Below are positions 58,493-64,000 of a DNA stretch of 64,000 nucleotides, piece after piece. The notes under the pieces are model-generated. The model was not told the DNA's origin, did no database searches, and worked only from the letters and a program-made list of their open reading frames with translations. The stretch comes from Channallabes apus (taxonomy: Eukaryota; Chordata; Actinopteri; Siluriformes; Clariidae): positions 25,312,074 to 25,376,073 of the forward strand of contig CM060106.1 in NCBI GenBank assembly GCA_030522415.1, given 5' to 3'. The position numbers were made by a program, and so were the translations under genes. The first letter of the stretch is position 1; every line of letters starts with the position of its first letter.

Positions 58493-61400
58493 GAGATAGG
58501 AGAGACTCCCCGGGTACCATACATCTCTCCGCCACCACCGATCACACCGCCACTCGACTCACGGTTCAGGTAACCCTCCACCTTGGCCACAAACGGGTCA
58601 GAAGTGCCGCGTTCATCGATTCCGGTGCCGCGGGTAACTTCATTGACTCAACATACGCCAGAGGATTGGGGGTAAAGATTGAGGCGTTATCCCAGCCAAT
58701 GAGAATCATCTCAGTCGACGGGCGGCCCCTCTCATCCAGCCCCATCACCCAGCGGACTCTACCCATCACTCTCGTCCTCGGCCAACATCAGGAGTCCATA
58801 CAATTTCACCTCACACCCATATCATTTCCACCCATCATCCTCGGCTATCCCTGGCTCTTACAGCACGACCCACTCATCTCCTGGTCTCAGAACCGGATCC
58901 TTCAATGGGGGCCGACCTGTACCGACTTATGCCTACAGGCCCAGGCTGGGACGTGTTCCAGGGAGTCCGAGGCCCCCGACGTCGACATCCACGCCATTCC
59001 TCCATCATATCGAGACCTGGCTGAAGTGTTCTGTAAACGCCGGGCCAGCCACCTTCCACCTCACCGACCCTACGACCTAGCCATTGAGCTCCAGCCAGGC
59101 TCCAGCCCCCCCCGCGGCCATCTCTACTCTCTCTCTACCAACGAGACCCAGGCTATGGAGGAGTATGTCACCAACGCCCTGCGAAATGGCACCATCAGGC
59201 CCTCCTCCTCGCCGGCTGCCGCGGGGTTCTTCTTCGTAAAGAAGAAAGGGGGCGAACTTCGTCCATGTGTCGACTATCGGGGGCTAAATAAGATCACCAT
59301 TCGGAATCGTCACCCGCTGCCTCTCACCAACTCAGCCCTGGACGCCCTCTCTGGTGCCACCATGTTCACTAAGTTGGACCTCCGGAGCGCCTACAACTTG
59401 GTGCGCATCAGAGAGGGTGATGAGTGGAAGACAGCCTTCATCACCCCTACCGGACACTATGAGAGCCTGGTCATCCCATTTGGTCTCTGTAACGCACCCT
59501 CGGCCTTCCAAGCTTTCATCAACGATGTCCTCAGGGACATGCTAGGCCGATGGGTGTTTGTCTATCTGGATGACATTTTAATTTATTCACGCAACCCCAC
59601 TGAACACACCAAACACGTTCGAGCTGTCCTTAAGAGATTGCTCGCCCACCAGCTGTACTGTAAGCTGGAGAAGTGTGCTTTTCACGAGCACTCCACCACG
59701 TTCCTGGGTTTTGTCATCTCGCCCCAGGGTGTGGCCATGGACCCGCAGAAGCTGGAGGTTGTACGTCACTGGCCCCTACCCAGGACACTCAAACAGCTCC
59801 AACGCTTTCTCGGGTTTGCGAACTTCTATCGTCGCTTTATCCGGGGCTACAGTACAGTTGCAGCACCGCTCACTGCACTTACCAGGCTCTCCAACAGTTC
59901 CTTTCGACTCAACCCTACCGCCATCTCAGCTTTTCATCGACTCTGTCATCTGTTCACCACCGCACCCATCCTGCTTCATCCAGATGCCAGCCAACCGTTC
60001 GTTGTGGAGGTGGACGCGTCGGAGGTGGGCGCCGGCGCTGTTCTCTCCCAACGAGGTCCAGACCAGAAGCTGCACCCATGTGGCTTCTACTCCAAAAAGT
60101 TTAACCCCACTCAGCAGCGATACGGTGTGGGGGACCGCGAACTGCTGGGCATAAAGTGGGCCTTGGAGGAGTGGCGTCACTGGCTCCAGGGCGCCAGTGA
60201 GCCATTCATCGTCTGGACGGACCACCAAAACCTGATCACCATCCGCAGTTTGAAGCAGTTGAACCCACGACAGGCACGGTGGGCACTGTTCTTCGAACAA
60301 TTCAACTTCCACCTCTCGTACCGCCCGGGGTCGAAGAACACCAAGGCTGACGCCCTCTCCCGGCAACATGAGCGAGAGACGCCCCGGGCGGACCCCGTGC
60401 CTGTCCTTCCACCTACCCGCATCATCGCACCCCTGCAGTGGAACCTGGAGACGAGGGTCCGCCAGGCACTGACCAGGGACCCAGCACCGGCAGGTGTGCC
60501 GCCCGGACGGCTCTTCGTCCCCGAACGACTCCGAGCTGAGGTCCTCCAGTGGGGCCATTCATCACCCGTCGCAGGACACCAGGGAAGCCGGAGAACCACC
60601 ACCTTCATCGGCCGGGCCTTCTGGTGGCCCTCCATGAGGAGGGAAATCACAGAGTTCGTTCGGGCGTGCCCAATGTGTGCCAGGGCGAAGGACATTAACC
60701 AACCAACTCCAGGGGAACTCCAACCACTCCCAGTTCCCCGTCGACCCTGGTCCCACATTGCCGTGGATTTCATCACGGGCCTGCCGGATTCAGATGGAAG
60801 AGACGTCATCCTGACCATTGTGGATCGCTTCTCCAAGGCAGTGCACCTGGTGGCCCTCACCGGACTCCCGTCAGCGAAGGAGACAGCCGAGCTGATTCTG
60901 GAACACGTAGTCCGATTGCATGGGTTCCCAAAGGACATCGTCTCGGACAGAGGTCCCCAGTTCACCGCCCGGTTCTGGAAGGCCTTCTGCCGTCTGATCG
61001 ATTCGTCCTGCAGTTTGTCTTCCGGCTACCACCCTCAGACGAACGGTCAGACGGAGCGAACCAACCAACAGCTGGAGCGCTACCTGAGATGTTTTGTGTC
61101 GGACCGCCAGCGCTCCTGGGCCCGCTACCTCAAGTGGGCCGAGTTATCCCATAACCTCCATGTCTCCTCAGCCACCAACCTGAGTCCATTTGAGGTGTGC
61201 TATGGTTTCCAGCCTCCAATGTTCACCCACCAGGAACCGGAGGTTGACGTACCATCGGCCCAACAGTTGGTTCGCCGGTGCCGGCGGCTATGGCACCAAG
61301 CCAACCTCGCCATCCGACGCACCAACGCCAACTATGTGGCCCAACACCGCCGCCGGCACCCCCCGGGACGATTGTACCACGTAGGTGACAAAGTGTGGCT

Positions 61401-61905
61401 ATCAACCAAGAACCTCCACCTGCACACCGAATCCAAAAAATTATCACCAAGATTCATCGGGCCATACCGCATAACACTCAGGATCAACCCTGTCACCTAC
61501 CGGCTCCAGCTGCCTGCGGCGCTCCGGATCCACCCCGTCTTCCATACCTCACAGTTGAAACCATTCACCACCTCACCCATGGTTCCACCCACCCCCCCTG
61601 CTCCTCCTCCCCGAATCATTGACGGCGGTCCCGCCTACACCGTGCGACGGATCCTCGACTCGCGCCCTCGAGGCAGGGGCACCCAGTATCTGGTCGACTG
61701 GGAAGGCTACGGCCCCGAGGAGCGGTCCTGGATTCCGGCTCGCTTCATCCTCGACTCCGGGCTCATTAGGGACTACCGTCACCGGGTATCCTCCACCCCT
61801 GGACCGTCCGGAGTCGGTCCTGGACGGGGGGGTACTGTCATGCACACTCAGCCGCGACCGGCACTAGGACCCGGAAGTAAGGCGGTCGCGAAGCTGAAAG
61901 CATAA
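58417..61905 (+). CDS. pol: Pol of chromovirus, unit 2
   Basis: The 1162-codon frame is identical in protein sequence to unit 1, with all protease, RT, RNase H and integrase catalytic residues and the chromodomain. It again ends inside the following LTR. Expression should be by -1 frameshift at 58471-58477; the ATG at 58417 is not the likely start. Confidence 0.95.
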   Translation: MRLLRLSSAPPSHLPVSSGKRPDPVRDRRDSPGTIHLSATTDHTATRLTVQVTLHLGHKRVRSAAFIDSGAAGNFIDSTYARGLGVKIEALSQPMRIISVDGRPLSSSPITQRTLPITLVLGQHQESIQFHLTPISFPPIILGYPWLLQHDPLISWSQNRILQWGPTCTDLCLQAQAGTCSRESEAPDVDIHAIPPSYRDLAEVFCKRRASHLPPHRPYDLAIELQPGSSPPRGHLYSLSTNETQAMEEYVTNALRNGTIRPSSSPAAAGFFFVKKKGGELRPCVDYRGLNKITIRNRHPLPLTNSALDALSGATMFTKLDLRSAYNLVRIREGDEWKTAFITPTGHYESLVIPFGLCNAPSAFQAFINDVLRDMLGRWVFVYLDDILIYSRNPTEHTKHVRAVLKRLLAHQLYCKLEKCAFHEHSTTFLGFVISPQGVAMDPQKLEVVRHWPLPRTLKQLQRFLGFANFYRRFIRGYSTVAAPLTALTRLSNSSFRLNPTAISAFHRLCHLFTTAPILLHPDASQPFVVEVDASEVGAGAVLSQRGPDQKLHPCGFYSKKFNPTQQRYGVGDRELLGIKWALEEWRHWLQGASEPFIVWTDHQNLITIRSLKQLNPRQARWALFFEQFNFHLSYRPGSKNTKADALSRQHERETPRADPVPVLPPTRIIAPLQWNLETRVRQALTRDPAPAGVPPGRLFVPERLRAEVLQWGHSSPVAGHQGSRRTTTFIGRAFWWPSMRREITEFVRACPMCARAKDINQPTPGELQPLPVPRRPWSHIAVDFITGLPDSDGRDVILTIVDRFSKAVHLVALTGLPSAKETAELILEHVVRLHGFPKDIVSDRGPQFTARFWKAFCRLIDSSCSLSSGYHPQTNGQTERTNQQLERYLRCFVSDRQRSWARYLKWAELSHNLHVSSATNLSPFEVCYGFQPPMFTHQEPEVDVPSAQQLVRRCRRLWHQANLAIRRTNANYVAQHRRRHPPGRLYHVGDKVWLSTKNLHLHTESKKLSPRFIGPYRITLRINPVTYRLQLPAALRIHPVFHTSQLKPFTTSPMVPPTPPAPPPRIIDGGPAYTVRRILDSRPRGRGTQYLVDWEGYGPEERSWIPARFILDSGLIRDYRHRVSSTPGPSGVGPGRGGTVMHTQPRPALGPGSKAVAKLKA

Positions 61906-62241
61906 AAGGAAACAAGATGGCGGCGCACATCGCTCTGTCATTGAGTTAAGCCCATGTCTGTTCGGAATCGTTCCAGTATATGTGAGTACTCACTTTCTTG
62001 GTTATCTTTTCAGACTGAGTGTGTATTTATAGGACTAGGGTTAGATTGTGTCTTTCCTGTGCTCATTGTGTGTGAGAGTCCTTATAATAAATCGCGTGAT
62101 TATCCTGCCTGCTCGTGTTTATCCGCGTTTGGGTTTACCATTCACGCTACAGGGCTAACTGCTAAGGCTATCTGTTCATCCTGGTTAGTTCGTGACAGAT
62201 AGCACGATCATCATTCTGGTCATCCCGGTTAGTTCGTGACA
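61836..62241 (+). repeat. LTR 3 (3')
   Basis: It is the same 406-bp LTR, followed directly by the AATAG target duplication (62242-62246). This fixes the true 3' LTR boundary at the second copy of the GGTTAGTTCGTGACA motif. Confidence 0.95.
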
Positions 62242-62401
62242 AATAGTGAAAGAAGTTCACAAAAAGAGAGAAGGACGTGAAAAATAAAAGGAGATGAATG
62301 AAGAAGAAACAAAGTGTAAAATGAGAGTTATAAAAAGAAAGGAAGGAAGGAAAAAAAGATCAAGACAGAAAGAAACAAAGGAAAAGCAATGTAGCAAATT
62401 T

Positions 62402-62688
62402 TCATCCATTCATTCATTTTCTATACCGCTTAATCCTGTGTTCAGGGTCGCGGGGGACCTGGAGCCTATCCCAGGAGACTTCGGGCACTAGGCGGGGTAC
62501 ACCCTGGACAGAGTGCCAATCCATCGCAGGGCACACACACATACACACTCTCACACACCCAATCACACACTACGGGCAATTTAGGAACGCCAATTAGCCT
62601 AACCTGCATATCTTTGGACTGTGGGAGGAAACCGGAGTACCCGGAGGAAACCCACCAAGCACGGGGAGAACATGCAAACTCCATGCAC
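62402..62688 (-). mobile_element. SINE lacking its tRNA-like head, with 13-bp target duplication
   Basis: It matches the copies at 36035 and 39317 but stops at CTCCATGCACAT, so the pol III promoter region is absent. A perfect ATGTAGCAAATTT flanks both sides (62389-62401 and 62689-62701), so it inserted in this truncated form. Confidence 0.93.
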
Positions 62689-62701
62689 ATGTAGCAAATT
62701 T

Positions 62702-63052
62702 AAAAAGAGCAAAACAAAAAATTTATTAAAAACAAAAGATTTAAGGAGAGAAAGAGACCAGAAAAAAGAAAGTAAGAAAAAGACCAGCAAAGACAGAAAG
62801 ATACATCAGAAAAAGGAAAAAAAAAAAAAACTAGTATGAAGAAGAATGAGAATGAGAAGAAAGAATGCAAAATGAAAAGAGATGCGGAGAGAGAGAGATG
62901 GATGTGTCGATCACTCCTAACAGAAACGCCCTTTTCTCCTACAGAATGTCAGTCATGGCTGAAATGCAGGTTGGAGCCACTGAGCCGCCTGATTTAGTTC
63001 ACACAGACAGAGCAGCGGAGCCACAGAGTGTTAAACACACACAAATGTACAG

Positions 63053-63122
<70 letters not shown>

Positions 63123-64000
63123 TTGCTGGACCAAGTGAGCCACCTGTCACGGCAAGCACACTTATCCTACAGTTTCAAACTGATGTGCTTAAGAGTGCAT
63201 GTACAGGTGATTTTACTTCCATCCACAGTTTAAAACTATTAATCGGTCAATGTACCATATTTGGTCATTTATAAGCCCCAGTATCAGTACCTCATGAAAA
63301 AACTCATTTTTACAATATATTTTTTTAATTTATATTTTTGCATATTTTTATGTTTATCTGTTTTTGTTTTTTTGTTTCAGTTGTATGTTTTTGTTTATAT
63401 ATTATTTTTATATATACGTACGCTTTTGGGGAAAATTAATGCCCTAGACAGGCATGGAACCATACTGTACTGTATATGACCTTTGATTTGCAACATAAAA
63501 ATAACAACAAGGAAAATGTTTTTTTTATTTTTAAACCACAAAAGTAAAAAAAAAAAAAAAAAGTCTTTGAAGAAATATTGAAACCTTTAAATTTTAACTT
63601 TCCCAAAATTTTAATGAGTGCCCTAAGGGTTAATACATATGGAGCAGGATGTAAAATTAACACAAACTGATCTCTAGCTCAATTATTACGTTTGGCTGAA
63701 ATCAGCAAATGATAAAAATCATCAACAAACATTTTATAAAAAGTTACAGATTACCTCCACACTTCTTGTAATGGACAGACACAAATGATTAAAATCACAC
63801 AGAACCATAATAAAAGAGGTTTAAAAGTATTTTAAAGCATTTCAGCACAAACTGTTTGTTCTGAAGAAAATGAATAAATCAATGAGGAAAATCTTTATAT
63901 AAATAAAAGTGAGTTTAAAATGTGGAGAAGCAGACATCATCAAATGTCTCCAACTGTTCAGGCTCAGTGCTGTTAACCTCTCCTAGAATAATGATTAGTT
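62702..64000. other. Gene-free stretch with simple repeats
   Basis: A-rich and GA-rich low-complexity DNA (62702-62900) is followed by a compound (CT)n(CG)5(CA)n repeat at about 63056-63121. No coding gene is supported to the window end; runs of T and A lie near 63515 and 63548. Confidence 0.6.
63056..63121. repeat. (CT)n(CG)n(CA)n compound microsatellite
   Basis: About 13 CT units, five CG units and about 14 CA units follow each other without interruption. The purine-pyrimidine alternating CG/CA half can in principle adopt Z-DNA. Confidence 0.95.

Larger units (their letters stand above)
52247..62246 (+). mobile_element. Tandem pair of Ty3/gypsy chromoviruses (LTR-int-LTR-int-LTR) with AATAG target duplication
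   Basis: Three 406-bp LTRs (52252, 57044, 61836) bracket two internal regions with a repeat period of exactly 4792 bp. A 5-bp AATAG lies directly outside the whole array (52247-52251 and 62242-62246), and none is needed between units, so the array occupies one integration site. Gag and pol of both units encode identical proteins, and I noticed no differences among the LTRs, pointing to very recent origin. The clade is Tf1/sushi-like: chromodomain, no tRNA-type primer site. Confidence 0.95.

Overview
The window is nuclear DNA of a ray-finned (teleost) fish. The signs are vertebrate split genes (a 16-exon classical cadherin and a 3-exon Snail-family factor), fish-type tRNA-derived SINEs in about a dozen copies, an L2-like LINE, several decayed Tc1/mariner transposons, a PIF/Harbinger element and Tf1/sushi-type Ty3/gypsy chromoviruses. 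I cannot resolve the species. Host DNA is AT-rich; the intact retrotransposon is clearly GC-richer.

Layout. 1-2324: decayed 3' part of a gypsy pol with a partial LTR. 2325-16640: gene-free DNA with one unassigned repeat (about 4560-5660), microsatellites, SINEs and an L2 3' end. 16999-26516: complete E-cadherin-like gene (cdh1 type, 16 coding exons, 875 residues). 28480-34950: decayed Tc1-like elements, a tandem duplication and SINE pieces. 34999-37884: three-level nest in which a SINE sits in an L2-like LINE, itself inside a terminal-inverted-repeat (TIR) element. 38240-41834: Harbinger element with a transposase gene (+) and a Myb-like gene (-), both broken, plus a young SINE. 42564-42646: a strong hairpin. 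45929-49533: snai3-like gene (3 exons, 277 residues, SNAG domain and five zinc fingers). 49850-51610: SINEs and a Tc1 relic. 52252-62241: two tandem full-length copies of one chromovirus as LTR-gag-pol-LTR-gag-pol-LTR, flanked by a single 5-bp target duplication (AATAG). 62402-64000: a truncated SINE and simple repeats.

Biology. The two host genes belong to one developmental circuit: Snail-family repressors bind CACCTG/CAGGTG E-boxes and silence E-cadherin during epithelial-mesenchymal transition. Here they lie on the same strand about 19 kb apart, and a CACCTG box sits about 165 bp upstream of the cadherin start codon. The retrotransposon pair looks recent: both gag-pol units encode identical proteins with all catalytic motifs. 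It carries readable control signals: a TATA-like box, an 11-nt self-complementarity suited to Tf1-type self-priming, and a G-GGA-AAC frameshift site followed by a stem-loop.
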